NCBI GenBank assembly: GCA_900545085.1
Contig: UQXU01000008.1
Location: 1 to 40,826 of the forward strand
Reading direction: 5' to 3'
DNA from: an uncultured Eubacteriales bacterium
Lineage (GTDB): Bacteria; Bacillota; Clostridia; Christensenellales; Christensenellaceae
DNA length: 40,826 bases
Shown here: one piece after another, positions 18,208-25,483 of the stretch
Position numbering within the stretch: position 1 is the stretch's first letter
How the letters are laid out: each line of letters starts with the position of its first letter
Position numbers and translations under genes: made by a program
The notes under the pieces: generated by a model
The model's database searches: none
What the model was told of the DNA's origin: nothing
Seen by the model: the letters and a program-made list of their open reading frames with translations, nothing else

Positions 18208-18930
18208 ATGTCAATATGGATAAATCACGAAACTATACGCGATAATGCAGAAACCAATTTGCTCTGCTTCCCACATGCCGGCGGCAGCAGCACGTTTTTC
18301 GCGCAATGGTTTCAGTTCTTCCCCGATACCGTGAGCGTATACCCCGTACAATATCCCGCCCGCGACAACCGCATGAGCGAGCCTATGCCCCCTACTATAC
18401 TCGAGCTTGCCGAACAGATAGCCGACGGATGCGCCGAGCTGTTCGACCGCCCTTTTGCATTTCTCGGACATTGCTTCGGCAATGTGATTGCATACGAGAC
18501 CGCTCTCGCCGTAAAGCGTAAATTCGGAAAAGAACCCGCCCTGCTCGCGGTTTCAGGCTCTGTCTCCCCCGGCGATTTCAAATTGCGAGCCACCAAAAAC
18601 CTAACAGACAAACAATTTATGAAGTTTTACAACTTCCCGATGGAACAGATTATGATTTACAAAGAGCTGAGCGGTATACTTATGCCTATGATACGAGGAG
18701 ATTACGTATTGTGTGAAAAATACAGATTCAAACCCTCCGACATTCAGCTGACCTGCCCCATTGTTGCAATGTACGGCAAGGAAGACCACAATCTCCCCAC
18801 GGACGGCGTTAAAAACTGGGCTGATTACACCTCTCCGGCTAATTTCGAGCTGATAGCGTTTGACGGGGATCATTTCTATTTTGAACAGAACAAAGAGGCT
18901 ATCTCTCAGCTCATAAGCGACAGGTTGTAA
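18208..18930 (+). CDS. Type II thioesterase family protein with Cys nucleophile
   Basis: An alpha/beta-hydrolase of 240 residues in the type II thioesterase family. It has FPHAGGSSTFFAQW (about 17-30) and the family block YPVQYPARDNRM. The nucleophile elbow reads FLGHCFGNVIAYE: residue 89 is Cys (TGC at 18472-18474) where Ser is usual. The acid residue is likely in YGKEDHN and the base in FDGDHFYF, so the rest of the triad is kept. Ser-to-Cys exchange is known in some NRPS thioesterases that make strained or lactam products, and it usually favours acyl transfer over hydrolysis. This protein could therefore move the chain, for instance to the PCP-R carrier, instead of editing. That role is inference. 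AGGAG precedes the ATG; the Sfp-type gene follows 1 nt after its stop. Confidence 0.88.
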   Translation: MSIWINHETIRDNAETNLLCFPHAGGSSTFFAQWFQFFPDTVSVYPVQYPARDNRMSEPMPPTILELAEQIADGCAELFDRPFAFLGHCFGNVIAYETALAVKRKFGKEPALLAVSGSVSPGDFKLRATKNLTDKQFMKFYNFPMEQIMIYKELSGILMPMIRGDYVLCEKYRFKPSDIQLTCPIVAMYGKEDHNLPTDGVKNWADYTSPANFELIAFDGDHFYFEQNKEAISQLISDRL

Positions 18931-18931
18931 A

Positions 18932-19606
18932 ATGAACGGAGCGACTGTAATGCTTCTGGAGGACGCCGAACAAATATCCGACGGCTGCCTTAGCTATATA
19001 ATCTCCTCTCTCCCTCCGCGGCGCAGAGAAAAAGCAGAAAACTACTTCTTTCGACGAGACAGAGCCAACTGCGCCGCCGCATATGCTCTTATGCGGTATA
19101 TGTTTATGCGTTTTCTCGGACTAAATATTAACACCGATTGGCAAATAGGAAGAAACGGAAAACCGCAGCTCTCCCCTTCTTACCCCCATCTTCATTTCAA
19201 CATATCTCATTGCAGCAGAGCCGTCGCCTGCGCGCTGCACAGCTCTGAAATAGGCGTTGACGTTCAGGATTGCATTTCGGATATCTCCGGCATTTCCTCA
19301 CTCGTGCTCTGCGAAAGAGAGCTGAAGCTGTTGAGCGCCTGCGGCGTACCCGAAGACATTTTTTCTCGACTTTGGAGCATAAAAGAAAGCTGCGTAAAAT
19401 GCCTCGGAGACGGAATTTCCGACAACCTAAGAAAATTGGATTTTTCCGACTTGCCTTCCCGCGGCGAAAAATACAACCTGCAATTTTATACTCAGCGTCT
19501 CAGCGGGATATATCTCTCGGTCTGCTCCCCGCTCCTTCCCCGAATCAATCTAATCAGATTATCGCCGCCGAGCTTTCTCAAGCTTATAAACGTCGGAAAA
19601 CAATAA
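18932..19606 (+). CDS. 4'-phosphopantetheinyl transferase (Sfp type)
   Basis: Cytosolic enzyme of up to 224 residues that moves phosphopantetheine from CoA to the carrier serines. The cluster contains at least five carriers: one ACP, three PCPs and the PCP of the reductase protein. The Sfp-family signatures are all present: FNISHCSRAVACAL near 88-101, IGVDVQD near 106-112 with the Mg-binding acid, and LWSIKESCVKCLGDG near 147-161 (W-x2-KE-x3-K). It is the last gene of the cluster and starts 1 nt after the thioesterase stop. ATG 18950 is an alternative start, with GGAG 8 nt upstream, and gives an N-terminus closer to the usual length. A dedicated transferase supports the cluster being self-contained. 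Confidence 0.9.
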   Translation: MNGATVMLLEDAEQISDGCLSYIISSLPPRRREKAENYFFRRDRANCAAAYALMRYMFMRFLGLNINTDWQIGRNGKPQLSPSYPHLHFNISHCSRAVACALHSSEIGVDVQDCISDISGISSLVLCERELKLLSACGVPEDIFSRLWSIKESCVKCLGDGISDNLRKLDFSDLPSRGEKYNLQFYTQRLSGIYLSVCSPLLPRINLIRLSPPSFLKLINVGKQ

Positions 19607-19610
19607 ACTA

Positions 19611-19645
19611 AAGCTCCCATTCATTGCGAACGGGAGCTTCTTACA
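19611..19645. terminator. Bidirectional terminator between convergent transcription units
   Basis: AAGCTCCC at 19611-19618 pairs with GGGAGCTT at 19632-19639, with three further pairs inside. It lies just after the Sfp-type gene and before the end of the - strand lipoprotein gene. The T-rich tract is better on the - strand than on the + strand. Confidence 0.75.
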
Positions 19646-19683
19646 CTTCAGTATAAAATTATTTTATCATGCGAACTTCAATA

Positions 19684-20724
19684 TTACGCCGCCTGAGAGG
19701 CGCTCGCCTCTGCGCTTGCAGATGCATCAGCCGATACTGACGCTTCCGCACTTTCTGTTACATCAGCCGTTGCCGCCGCGCTCTCAGAAGAAACTGCGCT
19801 CTCTGTCGCAGCCGCGCTCTCAGAAGAAACTGCGCTCTCTGTCGCAGCCGCGCTCTCAGATGGAGCTGTTGTAGCTTCGGCATCATCATTTGCTACAATT
19901 TCTGCAGATGCTGCTTCTTCGGGCAGTTGGAAATCCTCTACGTTGTTGAAGCCCGTGTATGTCATAGTCATAGCGCATTCATCAACGCTCATGTCCAAAG
20001 ACGACGTATCCTCGCCCAGGCTGCTTAGCTGAGACGTAATTGCGCTCTGGAGCACGTCCTTCATCTGTATTTCAATTTTAACGGGAGTGCAGTCAGATTT
20101 ATTGACCCAGAGCTTAACCGGGATATCTCCCATGCCGGCAAACATTCCCGTGAGAGAATCTGCCTCGTCTCCCAGAGAAGACGACATGGCTTTTGAAAGA
20201 GCGTCCGCAGTTATATTCATGCTGAGTACGTAGCACTTTGTTCCGTCTAGCTCCTCATCGTCCAGTTTAGTCAGATTCGAGCCTTCGCTCAGCGTATCAA
20301 GCATAGCTGTGTTGGACGCAGCCTCCTGTATCGCTTTGAATTCTTCCTCAGAAGCCACTTCCGACCCAACCCATTCGTCGCCGGACTTCATATACATCAG
20401 GTATTTCCCGTCCTGCTGCATCAGATAAGTCTCCATAGATTCAGACTGACCCAGATAGTTCACTTCCATAGTCATTTTTGCTTTTGCTTCGGGAGTAACA
20501 ATCACTGCGCCATTGATTTTCATGCCCATATCCATAGTTTGACCGGATATAGACATTTTCATAGTAAAATCTCCCTCAAAAGATGCGCTTTGCATATTTT
20601 GAGAATTTTCTTCCATTTTAGTGAGCACTTCCTCTGCCGAAAGATTTTCGCCTCCGGAGCATGCGCATAGCGCAAATGCCATCAGCGCCGCGAGAAGAAA
20701 CGCCGCAATTCTTTTTGACTTCAT
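19684..20724 (-). CDS. Lipoprotein, DUF6612/LppX-like, with repetitive C-terminal tail
   Basis: Predicted surface lipoprotein of 346 residues. The N-terminus has a signal peptide with lipobox ALCAC (Cys about residue 22) followed by SGG. Residues 30-275 resemble DUF6612-type lipoproteins, with many Met-rich beta-strand segments such as FTMKMSISGQTMDMGMK. The ligand is unknown. The last 70 residues are Ala/Ser/Glu/Thr-rich low complexity and include a 12-residue unit (ATESAVSSESAA) encoded by an exact 36-bp DNA repeat. A good promoter (20763-20791) separates it from the GldG-like gene upstream on the same strand. The tail probably acts as a cell-wall spacer. Confidence 0.75.
   Translation of the reverse strand: MKSKRIAAFLLAALMAFALCACSGGENLSAEEVLTKMEENSQNMQSASFEGDFTMKMSISGQTMDMGMKINGAVIVTPEAKAKMTMEVNYLGQSESMETYLMQQDGKYLMYMKSGDEWVGSEVASEEEFKAIQEAASNTAMLDTLSEGSNLTKLDDEELDGTKCYVLSMNITADALSKAMSSSLGDEADSLTGMFAGMGDIPVKLWVNKSDCTPVKIEIQMKDVLQSAITSQLSSLGEDTSSLDMSVDECAMTMTYTGFNNVEDFQLPEEAASAEIVANDDAEATTAPSESAAATESAVSSESAAATESAVSSESAAATADVTESAEASVSADASASAEASASQAA
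19775..19860. repeat. 36-bp tandem repeat inside the lipoprotein gene
   Basis: Two exact 36-bp copies (19775-19810 and 19811-19846) are followed by the first 14 bases of a third. Because 36 is a multiple of 3, copy-number change keeps the frame and lengthens or shortens the tail by 12 residues. Confidence 0.85.
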
Positions 20725-20762
20725 TTTTTGTTTCCTTTCATGTATCTCTTTATGATATCTGA

Positions 20763-20791
20763 ATTATATCATAGCGTATCTTTAAAAGCAA
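20763..20791 (-). promoter_or_regulatory. Promoter of the lipoprotein gene
   Basis: On the - strand, -35 TTGCTT (20786-20791), 17-nt spacer and -10 TATAAT (20763-20768). It lies between the GldG-like stop and the lipoprotein start. Confidence 0.7.
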
Positions 20792-20801
20792 GAATGCGAA
20801 A

Positions 20802-22238
20802 TTATATTCTTGGGAAACTGCTCCTGTTTTTTGCTATCCTTTGGACAAGCCATACTACCGTTATTATTATAGGGCATATCAATATAGCCGCCATCGCCGT
20901 GAGCGTCCTCAGCATATCCGATTCTATCGTCAGCTGCGCCCCCGCCATATCCTTGTTATCTATTGTTATAGCCTCGTTTCCCGTGCTGAAATATTTGACG
21001 GCAGACAGCAGAAAGTTCTTATTCCCTCCCGCCGCTATCTCCTGATCCTTAACCAAAGACGACGAGCTTATCAGGACAAGCTTGCCCTTTCCCTTAGAGC
21101 CTACGGCGGCCGTTATACGGCTTTCGAGCTCGTCTCCGTCGCGCTGCTCCAGAGTTTTATCCTCCGCCGTTCTCAAGTAGCAGCTTTGAGGCGACATAAT
21201 TATAGCGGCGGATTTCGCCTCTGTGTTATTCAGCGTAATGCTGCTCGATTCGCTGAAAACTATCGGTTCGCTGTCGGCATACCCTTCTATCTGCGTTCCT
21301 TCCGCGAGGCTCATTTGCGCCGTCGTCGGACGCATACTCACCCGCGCCTCGTCCGTACAGACTATCAAATCCTGCCCCAGCTCCATTCCAAATTGCAGAA
21401 ACAGCCTGTCAAACACTTCTAAATTCTTTTCTCTGAAGCTATATGTCCCCGTGTCGGAAATGTACTCTGCATACTGCATCATGCAAATTACATTGCCTCC
21501 CTTGTCTATGAAGGACAGTATTTGAACGTATTCCGCCTCGGAAAGATCGTTCTTCGGCGCGACTATAAAGAGAATATCAGATTTTGAATCCAACTGAGCT
21601 ATGGACTTTGAATCCGCAGCCGAGACTTCATAATTCAATCCGTCAAGCAGCTGCGAAAGACCTCCGAGTTGAGATACGTCTATTTCGCTGTGCCCCGTCA
21701 GGAAGCACGCCCTCGGCGCGACGCCCGTGTTTATATAATTTATCGCCGCCGTTATTTTCGATTCCGCTTTGAATACAGTCGCGTCCCCGTATGTATTCTC
21801 ATCATAAAAGTCCGATTTGCCCAATATTTTATATCTTGACCTATCCGTACCCGTGATTATTACCTTGCCTTCTCCATTCGAGCTGACGGACGCATCGTAC
21901 TGCGTGATGAAATTCGGATTCTCACTGGGGACGACGTTCGTGACCGTCACGTACTCCGACTGCGCTGCGTATTTCTGCAGCAGCGTCGTTATCCTCGCGT
22001 CCTCACCTCCAAGCTCGTTTAAAGTATAGATTACTATGTCGTTATTCAGTTTTCCCAAAATGCTGAGAGAATCCTCCGACAAAGTATACAAACCTTCCGA
22101 CGTCGAATCCGTAGTCAGCCCCGCGGACCTCTCCAGATTAACCGCCACATAGCACCCTATCGCCATAAATATTGTAACTATTATCATCGGCATTATGGAA
22201 AAGCTGCTGTATGTCACTCTGGCGGACTTCTTTTTCAT
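20802..22238 (-). CDS. GldG-family ABC-associated membrane protein
   Basis: A 478-residue protein of the GldG (Gld-type ABC transporter auxiliary) family. It has one N-terminal transmembrane segment (about 14-34, MPMIIVTIFMAIGCYVAVNL) and one near the C-terminus (about 448-468), with a large extracytoplasmic part between them. The start of that part, LYTLSEDSLSIL, and CFLTGHSEIDV near residue 180 match the DUF4350/GldG layout. It lies 36 nt downstream of the permease and has a strong GGAGGAAGG ribosome site, so ATPase, permease and GldG form one operon. The transported substrate is unknown; Gld names come from gliding motility, but Bacillota homologues are not known to glide. Confidence 0.8.
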   Translation of the reverse strand: MKKKSARVTYSSFSIMPMIIVTIFMAIGCYVAVNLERSAGLTTDSTSEGLYTLSEDSLSILGKLNNDIVIYTLNELGGEDARITTLLQKYAAQSEYVTVTNVVPSENPNFITQYDASVSSNGEGKVIITGTDRSRYKILGKSDFYDENTYGDATVFKAESKITAAINYINTGVAPRACFLTGHSEIDVSQLGGLSQLLDGLNYEVSAADSKSIAQLDSKSDILFIVAPKNDLSEAEYVQILSFIDKGGNVICMMQYAEYISDTGTYSFREKNLEVFDRLFLQFGMELGQDLIVCTDEARVSMRPTTAQMSLAEGTQIEGYADSEPIVFSESSSITLNNTEAKSAAIIMSPQSCYLRTAEDKTLEQRDGDELESRITAAVGSKGKGKLVLISSSSLVKDQEIAAGGNKNFLLSAVKYFSTGNEAITIDNKDMAGAQLTIESDMLRTLTAMAAILICPIIITVVWLVQRIAKNRSSFPRI

Positions 22239-22274
22239 GCCTTCCTCCGATATGTGTAGTTTATGCGCATAGAC

Positions 22275-22979
22275 CTACCTCCTTCTGCGCCTCTCGATAG
22301 ATCTCCCCGCGAACCTGAGCGCGATAAAGCTGAGACACAGATAATACAATATGCTGGCAAAGCTGAGTATGCCCGCTTCGTAATACTCCATAAACGAATA
22401 CGGAGACAATATAAACAATACTGATTCGCTCAGCCCTACGGGTATGCTCTTTGTCACCATTGAAATAATCAGTAAAAAAGACATGACTACAAATATGACA
22501 ACTCCGGCTGTTTTTTCCTCGGACATCATAGAGCTTATCAAAATTCCTACAGACACCATCGCCGAGCCCAGCATCATAAATCCGAGAAAAGACACCATCG
22601 CCTCTCCAAACGCCAGCTTCCCGCAGACCGCCGTAATCGCCATGAATATCGCGCTGCATGCGATACATATGAATAATATCGTCATACACGCCAGATATTT
22701 CGACAACACTATTCTGAAAATGCTGACAGGACTCGTGAGCAGCATTCTGTCCGTGCCGTTTTTTCTCTCAAAGGCTACTGCGTTTTTTGTTATCAAGGGC
22801 ACGAGTAGTATCATGAATTTTGCCAATGTATCAAAAAGCGGCTTTAAATCTGAACTTTCATGTAATATATTCTGCGACACGAACACAATCCCTGCCGCAG
22901 CGTAAAACGACATCGTAATCACATAGCCGTATATCGAGCTGAAATAAGCCCGTATGTCTTTTTTGTATATTGCGAGCAA
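22275..22979 (-). CDS. ABC-2 type permease (GldF-like)
   Basis: Membrane permease of 234 residues with about six hydrophobic segments, for example YGYVITMSFYAAAGIVFV near the N-terminus and AMVSVGILISSMMSEEK, typical of ABC-2 permeases. I place the start at TTG 22979, which follows AAGGAGGA at good distance and lies 13 nt after the ATPase stop. The longer reading from 23087 would add 36 residues overlapping the ATPase gene and without hydrophobic logic. It should pair with the ATPase at 22993 and the GldG-like protein. Confidence 0.82.
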   Translation of the reverse strand: MLAIYKKDIRAYFSSIYGYVITMSFYAAAGIVFVSQNILHESSDLKPLFDTLAKFMILLVPLITKNAVAFERKNGTDRMLLTSPVSIFRIVLSKYLACMTILFICIACSAIFMAITAVCGKLAFGEAMVSFLGFMMLGSAMVSVGILISSMMSEEKTAGVVIFVVMSFLLIISMVTKSIPVGLSESVLFILSPYSFMEYYEAGILSFASILYYLCLSFIALRFAGRSIERRRRR

Positions 22980-22992
22980 CTCCGCTCCTCCT

Positions 22993-23925
22993 TCAAGAGC
23001 CGCTTGCGATCTGCAAATATAGATCGTCAAGCGATATTGCATATCTGCGCATTTCCAACACGGGAAGCTGCATCTCATTGGACACACGCCATATTTCGTC
23101 GCGCAGATCCACTCCCTTTTCCGATTCCAGCACGATATCTATAGCTCCGCTCTCCGCCCGAGGCTGCATATCAGCGTCTACAACGCCTTCCAGATTGTCG
23201 CAGAACTTACGTCCATTCTGGTAGCTGCATCTCAGTCTGACTTTTATGCGGGCGCGTTCTCCAAGCTGAGCTTTAAGTTTTGCTATAGAACCCTGCTCGA
23301 CTGCGCGCCCCTCTTTGAGAATCAATATGTCGTCGCAAAGCTCTGTGACTACATTCAGCTCTCTGGAAGCTATTATCAGACATCGGCCAAACGCGACTCT
23401 GGCTATAATCTCCATCATCTGCTGCGCACGCGCGCTGTCCAAACCGCGCGTAGGACCGTCCAGCAGCAGCACGTCGCTTCGGCCTGCCAAAGCCGCAGCC
23501 AGCGAGACTCTCTTCCGCACCCACTTCGGCAAGCGGGTCATCTCTACGTTTTGCTGCTCTGTCAGCTCTGTAGTCTCTAATATCTCACCTAAATAGTATT
23601 TGTGTTTCCTGTTCCCATTTTTAAGCTGACAGGCAAACAAAAGAAACTCTTTGACCGTCATTTTCAAATACAGCGGCGTATCCTCAGGCATATACCCTAC
23701 AAACTGCTTAGCCGCATGCGGCTGCTTAAAAACGTCGTATCCTTTTACGGAAACACTCCCGGAAGACGGCTGTACAAATCCTGACAACATATCCATAAGC
23801 ATTGTCTTGCCCGAGCCGGGCGCGCCGAGCACGCCTAATCTTCCGCCCTCTTTCAGCGTAAAGCTTATGTTGTCTATCAATTGTCCCGTGCCGTCCGTTT
23901 TTACCAGATTGTTTACTTCTACCAT
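22993..23925 (-). CDS. ABC transporter ATPase (GldA-like) with degenerate catalytic motifs
   Basis: A 310-residue ABC ATPase that begins the Gld-type operon. Walker A is intact (GAPGSGKT, about 33-40) and the Q-loop position reads YMPED. Three motifs are unusual. The signature is LPKWVRKRV in place of LSGGQ or LSKGxRQRV. The Walker B glutamate is replaced by Gly157 (VLLLDGPTRGLD; codon 23455-23457). The H-loop His is replaced by Arg188 (IIASRELN). A domain of about 90 residues follows the core. I start it at ATG 23925, preceded by AAGGGAG; the longer ORF from 23949 lacks a ribosome site. It may bind but not efficiently hydrolyse ATP, so the transporter could be regulatory or decaying. Confidence 0.8.
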   Translation of the reverse strand: MVEVNNLVKTDGTGQLIDNISFTLKEGGRLGVLGAPGSGKTMLMDMLSGFVQPSSGSVSVKGYDVFKQPHAAKQFVGYMPEDTPLYLKMTVKEFLLFACQLKNGNRKHKYYLGEILETTELTEQQNVEMTRLPKWVRKRVSLAAALAGRSDVLLLDGPTRGLDSARAQQMMEIIARVAFGRCLIIASRELNVVTELCDDILILKEGRAVEQGSIAKLKAQLGERARIKVRLRCSYQNGRKFCDNLEGVVDADMQPRAESGAIDIVLESEKGVDLRDEIWRVSNEMQLPVLEMRRYAISLDDLYLQIASGS

Positions 23926-23947
23926 ATAGCGTCTCCCTTTCGCTGAC

Positions 23948-23972
23948 AATCCATTATTTATTATACCAAAGA
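23948..23972 (-). promoter_or_regulatory. Extended -10 promoter of the Gld-type operon
   Basis: On the - strand, TGG directly precedes TATAAT just upstream of the ATPase gene, giving an extended -10 element. No good -35 box is seen at 16-18 nt. Confidence 0.5.
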
Positions 23973-24058
23973 AAACAGCTTTAGGATGTAAAATTTTATA
24001 TATTTAGTTATGAACTTTTTCAAATATCTGCATTCCAAAAAAGCAATCTGCGCCGGAC

Positions 24059-24087
24059 TTGCATTTTCATCTGATTGCTGATAGAAT
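24059..24087 (+). promoter_or_regulatory. Promoter of the GNAT gene
   Basis: -35 TTGCAT (24059-24064), 17-nt spacer and -10 TAGAAT (24082-24087). It is followed by AAGGAGG and the ATG at 24114. Confidence 0.65.
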
Positions 24088-24113
24088 TGAGAGAGTTATA
24101 AGGAGGGTATTTC

Positions 24114-24575
24114 ATGGCAATTGAATATTTCCACATTCACGAAAGCGACCAGGATATGCTCGAACAGATCGTCGCTCTCGAACAGGAGGTCCACCGCACT
24201 CGCAGCAACGGTCTTAACGCATTTGAAGTCTTCTCTCTGATACGTTACCAGAGGGTTTACGCCGCTGTGGAGTACGACGAAGTCCTCGGATGCGTCTGCT
24301 TTATGAGGGATTTTTCCAATGATGCACGCGCCTTTCTCTACAGTATCATCGTAAATCCGAGCGAAGCCGGTACGAAGCTCAGCGAGTCCCTGCTGCTCAC
24401 AGCTTTTGCAGACCTGAAACAATCCGGCCTGCGCATGGTTGAAGTTGCCGTCGCGTCCGGCAATCATAAGGCTCTGAAGCTTTATCGAGACGAGCTGGAT
24501 TTCCACGTTATTAACGTCTCTGAAGATGAATCGGAAGAGGATGAAGAATTTTTAATACTTCGCAAGACGCTCTAA
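24114..24575 (+). CDS. GNAT-family N-acetyltransferase
   Basis: Small cytosolic protein of 153 residues with the GNAT fold layout. A central strand, FLYSIIVNPSEAG (about 74-86), precedes a helix where acetyl-CoA would bind. VEVAVASGNHKALKLYRDELDF (about 111-132) matches the conserved motif B segment with Asn, Ala and Tyr. The acceptor cannot be told from sequence. It is a single gene with its own promoter; the mntP riboswitch begins 70 nt after its stop with a separate promoter, so the two are not an operon. The C-terminus has an acidic run (EDESEEDEE). Confidence 0.8.
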   Translation: MAIEYFHIHESDQDMLEQIVALEQEVHRTRSNGLNAFEVFSLIRYQRVYAAVEYDEVLGCVCFMRDFSNDARAFLYSIIVNPSEAGTKLSESLLLTAFADLKQSGLRMVEVAVASGNHKALKLYRDELDFHVINVSEDESEEDEEFLILRKTL

Positions 24576-24606
24576 ATTAAATATATATCTTTTACTGAAA
24601 AACTAT

Positions 24607-24635
24607 TTGCATTTTTAATTTCTATAGTGTATAAT
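24607..24635 (+). promoter_or_regulatory. Promoter of the mntP riboswitch transcript
   Basis: -35 TTGCAT (24607-24612), 17-nt spacer and a consensus -10 TATAAT (24630-24635). Transcription should begin near 24642, a few bases before the riboswitch P1 stem. Confidence 0.8.
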
Positions 24636-24647
24636 ACCATTACTGCC

Positions 24648-24749
24648 GATGAGGGAGTAGTCAGCGCATCTGAATTTGTTTTCATTGCGCAGTAAAAATC
24701 GACATACTGACGGAAACGTCCGGTTTTGCTTTAAATGACGAGACTTATC
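24648..24749 (+). ncRNA. yybP-ykoY manganese riboswitch
   Basis: A manganese-sensing leader aptamer. P1 pairs GATGAG (24648-24653) with CTTATC (24744-24749). The conserved GGGAGTAG loop strand follows the 5' arm (24653-24660), and the second conserved block, GACGGAAACGTCCGGTTTTGC, ending near 24729, matches the Lactococcus aptamer pattern in which a short GGAAAC-capped hairpin is followed by CGG. It is placed directly upstream of mntP, the classic target. The 3' P1 strand lies against the 5' arm of a strong terminator, so manganese binding should favour read-through (an ON switch). Confidence 0.85.
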
Positions 24750-24788
24750 TGCGAGCTTTTTTAGCTTGCGGTTTGTCTCGTCTTTTTT
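24737..24788 (+). terminator. Riboswitch-controlled terminator of mntP
   Basis: GACGAGAC (24737-24744) pairs with GTCTCGTC (24775-24782), with an inner GCGAGCT/AGCTTGC stem and TTTTTT at 24783-24788. Its 5' arm shares base 24744 with, and its stem encloses, the 3' P1 strand of the aptamer, so the two folds compete. Confidence 0.85.
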
Positions 24789-24873
24789 ATTAATCGGCAC
24801 TAAAATCGCAGGGTATACTTATACATAACCTTGCAGTCTCATAAAATTTAATACACATATTTTAGGAGGAACT

Positions 24874-25434
24874 ATGCAATTTGTAATGATAATGGGCCTG
24901 GCGGTCGGGCTGTCTATGGACGCTTTCGCCGTTTCCATCTGCAAAGGTCTGGCAATGAAAAAGCCGCATATAAAGCACTGCATTATCGTCGGGCTTTGGT
25001 TTGGTGTTTTTCAGATGGCCATGCCTCTTATAGGCTACCTGTTGGGCGAGCTGCTGAACGACAGCATAACCCGATGGGGTAAGCTTATATCATGTATACT
25101 GCTCGTGCTGATCGGCGTAAATATGCTGAGGGAATCCGGCGAAGATGACAGCGAAGATACCGACGACTCCGTCGCCGCGAAAAAGATGTTCCCCCTCGCC
25201 ATCGCCACGAGCATAGACGCACTGGCCGCCGGCTTTACCATAGCAATGATGGGCATGAATGTAATACTAAGCACGGCTATAATCGGCGCGACCACCTTCA
25301 TACTTTCTTCCATAGGCGTAAAAGCGGGGTCTTTTCTCGGTTCAAAGTGGCAGCACGGCGCGGAAAAACTAGGCGGCGTCGTTCTGATACTGCTGGGCAT
25401 AAAAATACTGCTGGAATTTCTCGGCGTATTATAA
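24874..25434 (+). CDS. mntP: Manganese efflux pump MntP
   Basis: Integral membrane exporter of 186 residues, the normal length for MntP, that removes excess Mn(II) from the cytoplasm. It has about six transmembrane segments in two halves, each with the family's acidic motif: GLSMDAFAVSICKGL (about 11-25) and IATSIDALAAGF (about 108-119). An acidic loop (GEDDSEDTDD, about 89-98) joins the halves. AGGAGG precedes the ATG. The riboswitch upstream couples expression to manganese, which supports the assignment independently of the protein sequence. Confidence 0.95.
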   Translation: MQFVMIMGLAVGLSMDAFAVSICKGLAMKKPHIKHCIIVGLWFGVFQMAMPLIGYLLGELLNDSITRWGKLISCILLVLIGVNMLRESGEDDSEDTDDSVAAKKMFPLAIATSIDALAAGFTIAMMGMNVILSTAIIGATTFILSSIGVKAGSFLGSKWQHGAEKLGGVVLILLGIKILLEFLGVL

Positions 25435-25455
25435 ATTAATACCTCATCAAAAAAA

Positions 25456-25479
25456 CAGCCCTCTCGGGCTGCTTTTTTT
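25456..25479. terminator. Intrinsic terminator between mntP and the Na/Pi transporter gene
   Basis: CAGCCC (25456-25461) and GGGCTG (25466-25471) with a TCTC loop, then seven Ts. A-runs on the other side let it serve the convergent - strand gene too. Confidence 0.85.
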
Positions 25480-25483
25480 AATC

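Noticed and set aside
24615..24800. A 61-codon open frame on the - strand over the mntP leader
   Set aside because: It covers the manganese riboswitch and terminator, has no ribosome site and no recognisable protein features.
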